Shown piece by piece: positions 1 to 11,682 of a stretch of 64,000 nt of DNA. Within the stretch, counting starts at the first letter, position 1, and the number at the start of each line of letters is the position of its first letter. Origin of the DNA: Thamnidium elegans (lineage: Eukaryota > Mucoromycota > Mucoromycetes > Mucorales > Mucoraceae); contig JAIXMG010000007.1 of the NCBI GenBank assembly GCA_025201345.1, positions 124,001 to 188,000 on the forward strand. The letters run 5' to 3'. The position numbers and the translations under genes were made by a program. Below the pieces are notes generated by a model. It had not been told where the DNA came from, searched no databases, and was given only the letters and a program-made list of their open reading frames with translations.

Positions 1-3000
1 TGTAAGGTCGGGTGTTGCGCATGAAAAAGCGGATGCGGTTACTTATAATAATATTTTATTGCGTGGCTGTATATTAAAAAATACAAAATGGGCTATTGGT
101 GTTGTTGTTTATACTGGTAATGACACCAAAATTATGATGAATACGGGTCGTACTCCATCTAAGAGAAGTAAAATAGCCAAGGCTACTAACCCTCACGTAA
201 ATATTATAAATAACTTTTTTATTTTTTTATTTTTATCTTAACTCCTCTATTTTAGGTAATTGCAAATTTCGTCATTTTGGCTATCATCTGTATTGTTAGT
301 TCAATTATGGATAGTGTACAATTTTACGGTAGTGGTTCTTCTAGATTTTTTGACTATGGTATTGAAGGAACCAGTGGTTCTTATTCAGGCTTCCTTACAT
401 TTTGGTAATCATGATTAATCTCGGACTTTTTATATATTGATTATTAATACATTAATTTAGGGTTACACTCATTTTGTATCAAAATATCGTACCAATTTCT
501 TTGTACATTTCCGTGGAGATTGTAAAAACTTTAGCTGTAAGTTTTTTTTTTTAACGGGAAATATCATTATGTCATCTTTTCCCTAATTTGTCTTTCTTTA
601 GGCTTATTTTATTTTTTCCGATCTCGACATTTATTACTCAGAAACAGATACGCCTTGTATACCTAAAACTTGGAATATTTCTGACGATCTCGGTCAAATT
701 GAATACATCTTTTCCGATAAAACGGGTACCTTGACACAAAATGTAATGGAATATCGTAAATGTACAATTAATGGTATCTCGTATGGTATCGCTACAACTG
801 AAGCAACAATGGGTGCATTAAAAAGACAACAATCACGACAATCTCAAACTAATATCGATCCTCACGAAACCGGGTTAGATATGGATAATTTGGAACAGAC
901 TTTGGATTTAGACGAAATGAATCGACTTCGTAACGAAATGTTTGAAAAACAAGCTAATTTATATAAAAACGATCATATTGGACCAAACCCTACCTTTGTC
1001 GATCCTAAATTATTCGATGATTTACAAGACGAAGCTTCAAAGCAATCAAATGCCATTACTCATTTCTATCAATCATTAGCTCTTTGTCATACTGTTATTG
1101 CTGAAAGATCTGACGAAGAAAATCCAGATTTTATTGAGTACAAGGCTCAGTCTCCTGATGAAGCTGCTTTGGTAGCTACTGCTAGAGATTTGGGTTTTGT
1201 TTTCGTTCGCCGTGATTCAAACAAGTTACATGTTAAAATTAAAGGCGAAGATAAGGTGTTTGTATTGTTAAATGTATTAGAATTCAACTCGACAAGAAAA
1301 AGAATGAGTGTTATCATCAAACCTGAAGATAGTGATCGTATTGTTTTACTTTGTAAAGGTGCTGATTCCGTAATCTATGAACGTTTATGTACTGATTTTG
1401 GTAACCAAAAAGAATTGGCAAAGGATCAAGAGGACTTGAGAAATTCTACTAGTAGGGATTTAGAGGAATTCGCAAATGAAGGTATGTATATATATATTTA
1501 AAATTTTATATGGCTGGTATAAATACTAATGTACCGTATTCTTAGGTCTTCGTACACTTTGTCTTTCTTATCGTTTTATTTCTCCTGAAGAATATAAGCC
1601 ATGGAACAAGAGATTCCAAGAAGCAGCTTCTAGTATTCATCAACGTGAAGAACGTCTTGATGCAGTTAGTGAAGAAATCGAACAAAACATGTTGTTAATG
1701 GGTGGAACTGCTATTGAAGATAGATTACAAGAAGGTGTACCTGAAACCATTGCAGAACTCGCTAAATCCGGTATTAAATTATGGGTATTAACTGGTGATA
1801 AAACTGAAACTGCCATCAACATTGGTTTCTCTTGTAATTTATTAACAACAGAAATGGAATTGCTTGTTTTAAGCTCATCAAATCGTGAAGATACTGCAAA
1901 GTTATTAGCGGACACATTAGAGCGATTGGTTGCGGAAAAAGGCCAAGACAAGAAGTATGCTTTGGTCATTGACGGTACGACACTCAAGTACGCTTTGGAA
2001 AACGCTACGCGTGATAAAGTGTTATCGCTTGGCATGCGCTGTTCAAGTGTCATTTGTTGTCGTGTTAGTCCCAAACAAAAAGCCCAGGTTGTAAATCTTG
2101 TTAAAAAGGGTCTTAAGGTCATGACATTAGCTATTGGTGATGGCGCTAATGATGTTTCCATGATTCAAGAAGCCAATGTTGGTGTTGGTATTTCTGGTGT
2201 TGAAGGTAGACAAGCTGTCATGGCTTCTGATTATTCTATTGCTCAATTCAGATTTTTACGAAAGCTTTTATTGGTACATGGTCGTTGGTCTTATCTTCGA
2301 ACGGCTGAAATGATTATGGGTTTCTTTTTTAAAAATGTTGTATGGACTTTTGTCTTGTTTTGGTACCAGATTTTCTGCCAGTAAGTTTTGTGTGTGTGTA
2401 TGTGTGTGTGTGTGTGTGTGTGTTTGTATATCAAATCTAACTAATTTTCTTTCTCTTAAAAATAGATTTAACGGTTCAATGCTGTTTGACTACGCTTTGG
2501 TCAGTCTATATAACGTTGTATTCACTTCCCTTCCAATTATCTTTTTGGGTATCTGGGATCAAGACTTGAACGCCAAGATTTCACTTAAATATCCTCAGCT
2601 TTATCGTATGGGTCTTCGTAATGACAAGTTTAAAGTACAGAGATTCTATCTCACAATTGTTGACTCTATATTCCAATCGGCTGTTTGCTTCTTTTTCCCT
2701 TATATGTTATTAGTGGGCGGTGCAATTGACCCCAAAGGATTCGACTCTAATGGTTTATACGAAATCGGTACTATTGTTTCGAGTATCAGTGTTTGTGTAG
2801 CCAATTTCTTTGTTGTAATTTCGCTATATAGTTATACATGGATTCAAGCGCTTATTGTTTTCCTGTCCATTTTGGTCTACTACGTTTTTGTAGCCATTTA
2901 CTCTCAATTTAACACGTTCATCTTCGCGGGCCACTTACGTCTTTTTGGTACGGGATTGTACTGGTTAATCCTGATATTGACATGTGTTGCATGTTTCCTT

Positions 3001-3213
3001 CCACGTATCACAGCTGAACACTACTTACACCAATACCATCCATATGATAACGATATTATCCGAGAGATTGAACTGGTTTTGAATACAAACAAGCACAAGC
3101 ACGGTTATGCCAATGATAGTATGGATGTAGATGTAGATACAGAATTAGCGTCAGGATCAACTCAAGCTCCACCGTATCAATATAGTAAAGATAAAGAAGT
3201 ACCCCGAACATAA
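1..3213 (+). CDS. P4-type ATPase, phospholipid flippase (Dnf1/2-like), 5' truncated
   Basis: Flippases of this family move phospholipids from the outer to the inner leaflet of plasma, Golgi and endosomal membranes. Exons by splice signals and phase: 2-196, 256-404, 461-536, 602-1481, 1546-2380 and 2466-3213, giving about 960 visible residues. The start, first membrane helices and actuator TGES-type loop lie upstream of the window. Seen in order: phosphorylation motif FSDKTGTLT (about 713-739), the KCTING segment, nucleotide-binding EFNSTRKRMSVI and KGADSVIYERL, LTGDKTETAINIGFSCNLL, hinge motif GDGANDVSMI (about 2138-2167), then about six C-terminal membrane segments. The inserts after KCTING and the wording around EFNSTRKRM fit the Dnf class better than Drs2 or Neo1. 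The last intron carries a TG microsatellite. Dnf-type is an inference, because the N-terminal lipid-selectivity residues are not visible. Confidence 0.92.
2390..2424 (+). repeat. TG dinucleotide microsatellite in flippase intron
   Basis: About 35 nt of nearly pure TG repeat lie in the last intron of the flippase gene, just after the donor at 2381. The reading frame runs through it without a stop, but an intron (2381-2465) is required to restore the conserved frame (CA|A TTT AAC, giving Q-F-N-G-S). Confidence 0.85.
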
Positions 3214-5095
3214 AAAAAACATGGATTCCTCCCCCCCCCCCACTCTCCCCTAATAATTTTGTTTACCCCCTCCATTTAAAACTTATTTATTGTATTTCTT
3301 TTTTTTTTCCTCTCATCTTTTTTGTACTATACTTTAATAACTATAATAATAATAACTATAATAATAATAACTATAGTGCCTATAAAAGGCTAGTGTCCCT
3401 GTTAGTTATACCAAAACCTACTTTGTAGGCAGGGAAAAAAGATAAAACTTACTAGATGTTAAAGCAGTAGTAAGTAAGGTGAGCACAAATTTTTTTATTA
3501 TTGGTAAAACGACTTCAGTAAAAAATCATACAATATAAAACATTTCTCAATGGAAATTAAAAGATATAATAAGCCAATTATCACCGTTCTTTGGTTCATC
3601 TACTTTGCTAAAAGTAGCATGAGAGAGAAAGTAACCTGAATTACGTTGGGCTACATTTACTTTCCATAATCAAGACAGTTGTTATTGGTGTCACGATAAT
3701 TTAACGGGAAAAAACAGAAAAGTTGCATTTACTCGTGTAAACGACGTTAGGAAACAATTATCCGTTTACGGGTGTTTCTTCTTTTTCCGGGTCAAATTTA
3801 AGAAAGACCCCCAGTTTTCGATCAGCGCGAATAAAAAAGATCAACACTTGCATTTAGTTTTAAAATAGTATCATTAGATATTAAAACTTGTTTAGATCGT
3901 CTGAAAGTATATATTTGTTATTTTTAACAAAATTACTCGGCGTTGCGAAACATAAAAATTAAATATATTTACGACGTAGCTAATCTTATTGAGTATTAGA
4001 AAGAATTTTATGGATAAACTAGTTCGAAAAGTACATGAAAAAATAGTAAAAAATCGCCTATAAAATAACAATTAAAATTTACAGTTTATTATGAAAAGAA
4101 CAGACTGGACGAAGAGACGGAGGAAGGAAATAAAACTCACTATATGAGTTTATCCAAAAAGGCGTATAGAGGTTATAGTTGGTGATAACCAGGTCAGAAG
4201 TTGCAGCTATATGTGTTGTAATTTATCTGGAATTCCCTTCCGTTGGAATGAAGAGAATAAATAATTTGTATTTTGATACGAGTAGCTAAATTTTGGTTCT
4301 GGTAGTGATACCTTAAACTGACTGGCTTGTCCGCAAGTTTAACCTGTAAACATATATGATAATAATAATAAAGCATTACTTTACGAAAACTGTTACTATC
4401 TTAGCGGACCGTATCTAGCAATGTGTGGTTGGACATTTCTTATATAAAGACAACGCTTTGGCGCTTGTCTGAATCAGTTACCCGGTGCCAAAGAGCTTGA
4501 GACACTCATAGGACTTACGAACGACATAGATACAGGTTTTAACGTAAATGGGTGCAGTAATATATATAAAAAATCTTACGATTCTGTGGCAAAAAAAAAA
4601 AAAAAAAAAAAAAGAAGGACAAATTCATAGCTATTGAGTTATAACATTTAAAGATATAGAATCAGCAGAAAAAATATCCTAAATTAAAACACAAGCAATA
4701 TAAAGACGTGCAAGGTTTACATCATATATAACTACAGGATAAATTTTTTCCCTCTAGTAAAAAAAAAGATTATGCAATTGGTAATATATTAACATGATGA
4801 AAAAGATAAAATATCGAGTGAGCTGTATATATTACATACAAGTATGTTGCGAGTTATTATTATTTTGCGTTGGTAAAATAATGATCAAAAGAGATAAATA
4901 GGTCTGGGTAGATAACCAATTAGTATAAAACATATAAAACCAATAATAAAAAATCTGATACGGAAAAAGCCATATACGACATCTATATTCACAAATGTGA
5001 ATGAGAAGTGCATGTAGCGTCGCCTATTCAACAAAAAAATAAGCTTGGTTCACACTAGTAATACATCTTTTTGTTTCTTACATTTATTTTACAGA
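3214..5095. other. Gene-free intergenic region, 1.9 kb
   Basis: No convincing gene was found. The region is AT-rich. It holds a C run at 3231-3241, a 15-bp tandem repeat at 3341-3376, a 23-nt A run at 4591-4613 and short open frames (for example 4194-4376, minus) without family resemblance. A stem-forming pair (CTTTGGC near 4456 and GCCAAAG near 4488) was seen but not assigned to any RNA family. Confidence 0.6.
3341..3376. repeat. 15-bp AT-rich tandem repeat, about 2.4 copies
   Basis: The unit CTATAATAATAATAA occurs at 3341-3355 and again at 3356-3370, followed by a partial copy (CTATAG). It lies about 130 bp beyond the flippase stop codon, probably near its 3' untranslated end. Confidence 0.8.
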
Positions 5096-5792
5096 ATGCT
5101 CAAAACACGATCTGCCTTGCAACAAGTATTTTTCCAAAGAAGATCCTTTACAGCTTCTGCCATTCAATTTAAGAGTACCACACTTGCTTGTAAGTAAATG
5201 AAGCTATTTCTATTTTATTTAAACACATGAACTGACGTTTCATTGTCATGTAGCTCATCCCAAGTTACATGCCCACCCTTTCAACAACAAGTACGCTATT
5301 ACATATGTCTCTAGTGATGATTTAAAGAGCTCAGACTTGGACCCCGAGTTAATTATTGGTTGGAGTTCAGATAAAGACAAATTGGACCCAAAAACCTTTG
5401 TTGAAAATAATAAATTTTCCAACTTTTTGACAAGTGTACTAAAGGAGAATATTCATAAAGTAAACGATACTAACTTAAAGGCTATGGCAGATTGGCAAAA
5501 GGAAGGGTAAGCAAGTTATTTTCGATAAATATAAAAGTTTAATGCTGATACGATTCTATTTAGATGGTTACATATTGGTGATGAGCGTAACCCTGCTCCT
5601 TGGGGTCGTATTAACTTCCCTGAAGATATTATTGGTAGTGTCGAAATTCATGCTGGTGTCATTAAAGAAGGATCTTATCAAGCAATGCCTACTCATCGAT
5701 TGATGACCAATAATGGTATATTTCAACTTTCTGAGACCTTGACTAATCTCGTTATTAACGAAGCCAAAAAGAAGGCTTCTAATGCTAAATAA
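5096..5792 (+). CDS. Conserved fungal protein of unknown function, probable mitochondrial
   Basis: Three exons (5096-5189, 5254-5506, 5564-5792) encode 191 aa; phases match exactly. The N-terminus (MLKTRSALQQVFFQRRSFTA) is rich in Arg and Ser, lacks acidic residues and looks like a mitochondrial presequence. The body contains WLHIGDERNPAPWGRI and EDIIGSVEI, then YQAMPTHRLMTNNGIFQLS, which I associate with a small uncharacterised fungal family without being able to name it. No catalytic motif is evident. The start is the first ATG after a T-rich leader and gives the presequence directly. The next gene on the same strand, mS45, begins 349 bp downstream and is also mitochondrial, which fits but does not prove the location. 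Confidence 0.75.
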
Positions 5793-6141
5793 ACCATTGT
5801 ACAATAATAATAATTCATAATTAACAAATCAAATAATGTTTGTATTTCAAGGGTGTCGCATATCGCGTTTTTGATTTTTACTGTTTATATGCACTGACAA
5901 GGTGAATCTCTATAAGTATATTACTATTATTTTTACTTTTGTCAACCATCGAGTTGGAAAGATTCGTTAAATGTGTATCAAAACTGTCACGATAATTTGA
6001 AAAACAGAGTCACTATCCGGGGGTGGACTGGCGAGTTTTCCTACTCATTTCACTGAGCGAAAAAAAAAGAGAAAAAAAAACCTTGACAAGGGCACAACAA
6101 ATAACCTTTCTTTTTTTTGTATATACTCTACGTTTTTGTAA
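5793..6141. other. Intergenic region upstream of mS45
   Basis: 349 bp between two same-strand genes. It holds the 3' end of the upstream gene (AATAATAATAATTCATAA-type AT-rich DNA) and a purine/pyrimidine-rich leader before the mS45 start. The antisense open frame at 6013-6369 is a shadow. Confidence 0.5.
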
Positions 6142-7093
6142 ATGCAGTCCACACGATTGTTCGCACCCGCAACCGCCCTTTTCAGAGGCATTAGAGTTGC
6201 TCCTTTCACCAGCACCAACCAAAGATTTTTTTCTGTTACAAACTTTCGTCAAAATGAAGAGACACCAAAGACCCCTGAAGCTGAAGAAATCGTCGAGGTA
6301 GAGGCAGAGGAAGAGGTAGAACCTATCAAGCTTTCCAGAAGAAGACGTAGATTCCACGAATGGGTTCATGGTAGCGGTGCTAAATACAGCCGTCCTGCTA
6401 AGGGTACCACCAATTATTTAGGTACCTCCAACGTACGTCCTCACTCAACAAGTTAGAAATATAGACATAAAAAACTAACTTTTATATATATATATGTGTA
6501 GCCTTTCCCCAACAATCCTTTATTCCAACCTAGACCTCCTCTTTCTGACGCTCGTCGTCAAGAAATTTACAACACTTATGAATCTGATCCCGAAAACTGG
6601 ACTATTCGTAAGTTAGCTACAAAGTACGGTGTTTCATTGAAGCGTATTGAAGCTATTTTAACACTCAAGGCATCAGAAAAAGAAATGGAAATGAATGTAA
6701 ATATACACTAGAAAAAGAAAAAAAAAAGGGAGAGAGAGAAAGAAAGAAAACTTATATATATATATTATTTAGGGTGTTTCTTTACAAAAGAAATTTGCCA
6801 AGGGCATGGAACAACTTATGGGAGTGGATAAAACAGTTGACTTATTGAAGGAACCCTTGACTGATATTTTCCCCAGTGTTGGTAAGCCCAAGTTTAAGAC
6901 ATTAAAGGAAGATGCTACATTTGGACCACAAGATGCAGCAAAGGTTCTTGGTCGCATACCCTTCAAGGATCTTGAAAGACGTGTGATTGTATCAGAAGAA
7001 GCTGAATTATCTGTACCTAAAACCAAAAATATCTCAGAAACTGATAAAACTACCAAGCGTACCAAATTTGTCATTGTAGATACTAGCTCTTAG
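6142..7093 (+). CDS. MRPS35: Mitochondrial small-subunit ribosomal protein mS45 (Mrps35-like)
   Basis: Three exons (6142-6432, 6502-6696, 6773-7093) give 268 aa. The N-terminus carries a mitochondrial-type presequence (MQSTRLFAPATALFRG), then an acidic linker and an RRRRRFHEW basic patch. The middle segment has NPFPNNPLF followed by PRPPLSDARRQEIYNTY and a helix-turn-helix-like KLATKYGVSLKRIEAILTLK. That combination is typical of the fungal 'mitochondrial regulator' family, whose yeast member Mrps35 is subunit mS45 of the mitoribosome. The family role is structural in the small subunit; the function here is inferred from that likeness. The introns hold TA and GA repeats. It is convergent with the Rab-GAP gene, with only 105 bp between the stop codons. 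Confidence 0.8.
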
Positions 7094-7198
7094 ATTTTTA
7101 TTTTTTTATTTTATACGTACGTATATATTTTTTTAAGCATACAATAAAAAAAGAAAAAGAAAAATATACATGTATCTTATTTATTATTGCAAAAAGAT

Positions 7199-8964
7199 TT
7201 AAATGATTTCATACTCTTCATCTTGCGATTTATAAGAGTATAAACTGGATATTGATCTCCTTTTACTGCTGGTATCTTCATTAGGGGATAAATGATCAGG
7301 ATAAGCCATATTATTCGCCAATTTCTTTCCTTCGATAAACAGGGCTTCGAAAATTTCATGGCCAAGTCCCTTTTGTCTTTCTACAACTTCCTTTTCAAGC
7401 TTAAATGTGGCAGGGAATGTGGTCTGGATGAAATGATCGAGGCGATCTTCTGTAAGGATAATCATACGTAAAGAAGGGAGTGTTATTTCAATTACTGGCG
7501 CCTCTGGTCCCATTAAGGCATTATGAATCATTAACACATGTTTAGCCAAATAAGATGAATCGTGTGGGTTCATATCTAATGTTAAAACAGATGCTAATGA
7601 TTCAACAACTTGTTTACTATTTGAAGTTTCAGCACTGAGTATAATAAAATTACGAATAGTATCCCAAGCATCAAAATTAACTTCAAGCGTAGTTATTAGC
7701 CAAAATAATTCTGTAGCCATTGTATGGAGATCTTCATTATTCAAATGTAGGGATTTATCTTGATTATACAAGGAGAAGTAAAATGATGCCTTTGACAAGA
7801 TATCCTACAAAAATATATTAGAAAAACCAGTAAAAAAAAAAAATAATTAAATATTACCCCGCGAAGAATTTCTCCTAATTTACTAACTGCATCTGTAAGC
7901 GTAATACCAACATCTGATTTGAAGTAATTAAATAATCGAAATATAAAAGATCCTGAAACTTCTTGAATTACTTGAGCATTTTGGGAATTATCACTGCTAT
8001 TTACATTGATAGGTTTAGCCCATGTGGTCATATTTTCGATCATTTTGGTAAATGCTGTCAAATCCATTTCGGTTTGTTCGTTATTTCGTTTAGCGTAATA
8101 CAATGCACCAAAGAAATAATCATAAATATTAGAAATCTCGTCTGGTCCAAAATTGGCTGTGTTTTTGATACGTCGTAACGCGTTACGTTTCGTAAATGAT
8201 TCAACTCCACCAATAATCTTGAGTTCATTTTCTTTACGGTATTTGTTGACCTTGGCAGACGTCACTTTACCAAAATCTGTATACTACAAATAATCATAAG
8301 ATACACAAACATAAATAAATAAATAAAGTTTACTTACGGCTGAAGCTATCAATTGTTTAAAAATAGCGTATTTCTTGGCATAATCTTGATCTGTTGTGCC
8401 TGCTGGTAAATTTAATGACGCAAAGAAATTCTTGACAACAACAAGTAATTCGGAGTCGTCATCGATAGAACAAAGTTCTTTTTCATGCGTTTTTAATACA
8501 GCTACATGTAAAAAAGCAATTAATATATGTATGTTTTTTAATCTCTTTAAAAAAAAAAGATTTTTACCAAGCCTAAAACGAAAGAAAAAAGGAGGTGTTA
8601 ATAAAGAACATATACATATATATATATATATATATATTTTGAAGACTTACGCAATTTGAAAGATAATTTTGGGACCTTCCATAAAGAAACAATCCAAAAT
8701 ACGGAAAGCAAATGGTAAAGGCATCGAATTAATAAATAATGTAAGAAACCATGGTAAACAAGCTACAGAAAGTTGAATTTCCTTTTCTTTGAAATGTTCT
8801 GTAATTTTTGGTATATATTTCTCTACCAGTTTTTCAAGTACTACTTGATCCAGTAACACACCATACATAGATGAACTGTAGTATCCTGGACAAAGGTGAT
8901 CAACTAGTGTATTTAAAGTCCAAAATGCTTGTTCTTCTGTCATATAACTAATACCTTTCATCAG

Positions 8965-8997
<33 letters not shown>

Positions 8998-9737
8998 TAA
9001 TAGTAGTAATACATACATAAGTAACGATGAAGTAACAATATTCATTGCTTGACAATAACCAATTTCGGGATTTTTCCATGAATAAGCTGTCAAAACTCTA
9101 CGCAATCGATCAATTCCTTCATTAGACTGATACGCAGCGTATTCAGGAAGAGATCTGTGTAAATCTTTTTCAATATCATCCATTGATAAAGAAATTTCAT
9201 CCTTATGACTTTCCAATATACTATCATATAATCCATAATTGGCAAATCGAAGGTAAATTGAACCAGAGCAAATTTCCCAAATTTCACCTCTTAATGCGTT
9301 AGGTAAACCATCTCTGACCAATTTAGTGAACGCAAATGGTTTCTTGCATAACGTGAGATTTCTACCATTTTCTGTAAAAATAATATTGATAAATTTAAGC
9401 GTGCATTGTTTATATATAAACAAAAAAAAAACAACATACCGTTAAAATATTTAATCCAAGATTGTGTTTTGCTACTGTCAACATTTTCGGTGGAATCACT
9501 TTTATATCCAAATTGAAGTCCAAGTCCACCAATAGGCTCAAATATATGAATGGGACCTTCTGGTGTTTGTAATAATTCTTCTGATTTACAAGTAGCTAAA
9601 AATAATCGTAAAGATTCCTTCATCTTTACTATGTTCGCTTCAAGTCCTAGTTTTAATGATTCACAGAATTTCTCACATACAGTTTTCTCAGCCTAGTTAG
9701 TAGAAATAAAATAGTTAAAATATGATATTTCAAAGAG

Positions 9738-9770
<33 letters not shown>

Positions 9771-11438
9771 ATACATACATCAACTTTTAAGTAATGTAAC
9801 ATTTTATGCCATGTTCTAAGTGATAGTGCAGTTTTGTGATGATCATCATTGATTCTTTCAAATCTAGTTACTGTATAAAGAGGAAGAATAAACGAGAATT
9901 GCGATTTCCCAATTGCAGTCATAGAGGAAATATCACTGGACTCAAACGCTAAAAAGTTTTGAGACAAGTATAAAGTACCAGGATACATGTGTTTTCTGAC
10001 AAGTATCGACATATGACGCTTGGTGGTATCGTCTGGGTCCGTATCGCACATGTAACACACACTGATTTCATCAATCACTTGTTCACTTTCGGGAAGTCTA
10101 AATAATTGACGAAACGTTTCATTCTTCTTTCGGTATTGTAAAATGTTCTTTAATGGGTTATTGGGACTACTACTATATACGTCCGAAAGTCTTTTGTCAT
10201 CAAAGGCTGGACTTGGTGATCTATCAATGGATTCGGCTTTAAATGCATTGGAGTTGGAACTCTTTAATAATCGATGAACTGAATCGCCTGTGAGCTGGAC
10301 TAAAAGATCGTATACCTATGTTTGTTTGTTTATATCTTTTTTGTAACATTCGATATTTTTTTTTTCTGTCTTACCTCATCACGATTAAACATGTTTGTAA
10401 ACATGTACTATATTAAAAAAATATATATCAGTAAAATATAATATCAGTGTTATATATATATATATATCTTTATACCTCTTGGTTATCCTTGGTAGTTACT
10501 CTCATACTATGTCTAAATAACTTTCGAACGGGTTCCTTAAATATATCCTTTATATCCTTTAATTCGATCAACACTTTTAATTCAAATCCAAGCAAGTAAG
10601 AATAAAATGCTAAATAATTCTCGGATATATACACCCAGCCTTGTCTACTATTACATGCACATGAATAATCTAATATATATATAAAAGTTATTAGTGATAT
10701 AAAAAATATATAGTTTTATATATATTCTTACAGTTTACAAGTCTTTCAGTTTGAGATACGTTAAATGTTCGCCTAAAAGTTCGGGAGGCATTTCGAATGA
10801 TATCATCGAGTAAAAGGTCATCTGTGTCATTATCTTTGGTAGCACACAAATATTTAATGTACAGTGTTATAAATACCATATATATTTATAAACTTACTTG
10901 TGATTGTGGAAGATACGATTGTATTCATTTGTTGGATAATCCATTCTTCTTTTGCATAAGGACCCGGTATATCTTCTAATAAGGGTAACAAGTATACTTT
11001 GATCCAGTCCCAAGCCTCTTCAATGGTTTCTTCAGAATCTGATGCTGCTATTTGTAAACAAGTAGCATTAGGCTCTCTTTGAAATAAAATACGATACGGT
11101 GCTTGCTTTGCGTCAAATCTATAAAATAAAAGGAGGGGTTTATTCGTTGTTTCAAATAAAAAAACGCACAAAAAAAAGGGGGGGGAGGTTTATTACAAGT
11201 TTGTTATCGTACTCAATACGCTTTTAAATATAGTGTTTCCGGGTTCTTGTGATTTTTGAAGCATAAAGTATTGGTTTTGTTGTTCTATAGTCCAAAACGG
11301 TACCAACGTATTGTCGGTTGAAGTCGGTAAAGTAAAAGTCTATACAAGAGTTAAAGGTTAAAGAAAGTTTTTTTTTTGTTTCTGTTTAATAAAGGTTTCT
11401 TTTACATTTTTCGGTATCTTGTTTAAACCAGCAGACAT
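7199..11438 (-). CDS. GRAM-GRAM-TBC Rab GTPase-activating protein (Gyp2/TBC1D9 type)
   Basis: About 13 exons on the minus strand encode roughly 1,050 aa. The start at 11438 gives MSAGLNKIPKN, spliced (intron 11405-11340) to TFTLPTSTDNTLVPFWTIE, an N-terminus typical of the TBC1D8/9 and yeast Gyp2 group. Two GRAM-like domains follow (GWVYISENYLAFYSYLLG near 10630, and PGTLYLSQNFLAFES near 9960). The TBC domain (about 9370-8650) has the arginine-finger motif IEKDLHRSLP near 9155 and the glutamine-finger motif YCQAMN near 9045, so it should be an active Rab-GAP. The C-terminal part resembles the EF-hand-like region of TBC1D9, but no intact calcium loop was seen. A 33-nt exon (10407-10375) lies between the two GRAM domains. 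In yeast Gyp2 acts on Ypt6 in endosome-Golgi traffic; that specificity is inference here. Confidence 0.88.
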
Positions 11439-11682
11439 CTTTTTTTTTGGTGTGTAAAAAGTAAAAAAGAGCAATAATTCAACTATTTATAATTCTTTTT
11501 TATTTTTCAAGAATTGCTTAGGTTCCCGCAGCCAAACAAGCAGTCTTCATCACGTGTGTTAAAGCGAATCTTTTTTTGTTGTTGTTGCTGTATTGTGATG
11601 CGTGTGTTACCGTCAATGGGATATTTTTTCTCATTGCGCTTTTTTTCATAATTATATTTTTTCCCTTTTTAAAATTTTTGAC
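11439..11682. promoter_or_regulatory. Shared divergent promoter, Rab-GAP and SZT2
   Basis: Only 244 bp separate the two start codons. The stretch is T- and A-rich with no clear TATA element. A CACGTG core lies near 11550 (TCATCACGTGTG), a possible bHLH-type site. Promoter function is inferred from the head-to-head layout. Confidence 0.55.

Noticed and set aside
1640..2161. 173-codon minus-strand frame
   Set aside because: Antisense to the conserved P-domain of the flippase, whose plus-strand motifs are clear.
3341..3376. Possible CRISPR-like array
   Set aside because: It is a simple AT-rich tandem repeat with no spacers, in a eukaryotic genome.
4450..4500. Possible structured RNA (stem CTTTGGC/GCCAAAG)
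   Set aside because: Only a single 7-bp stem, with no snoRNA boxes or other family features.
6013..6369. 118-codon minus-strand frame over the mS45 start
   Set aside because: Antisense of the mS45 presequence and linker; low-complexity content and no family match.
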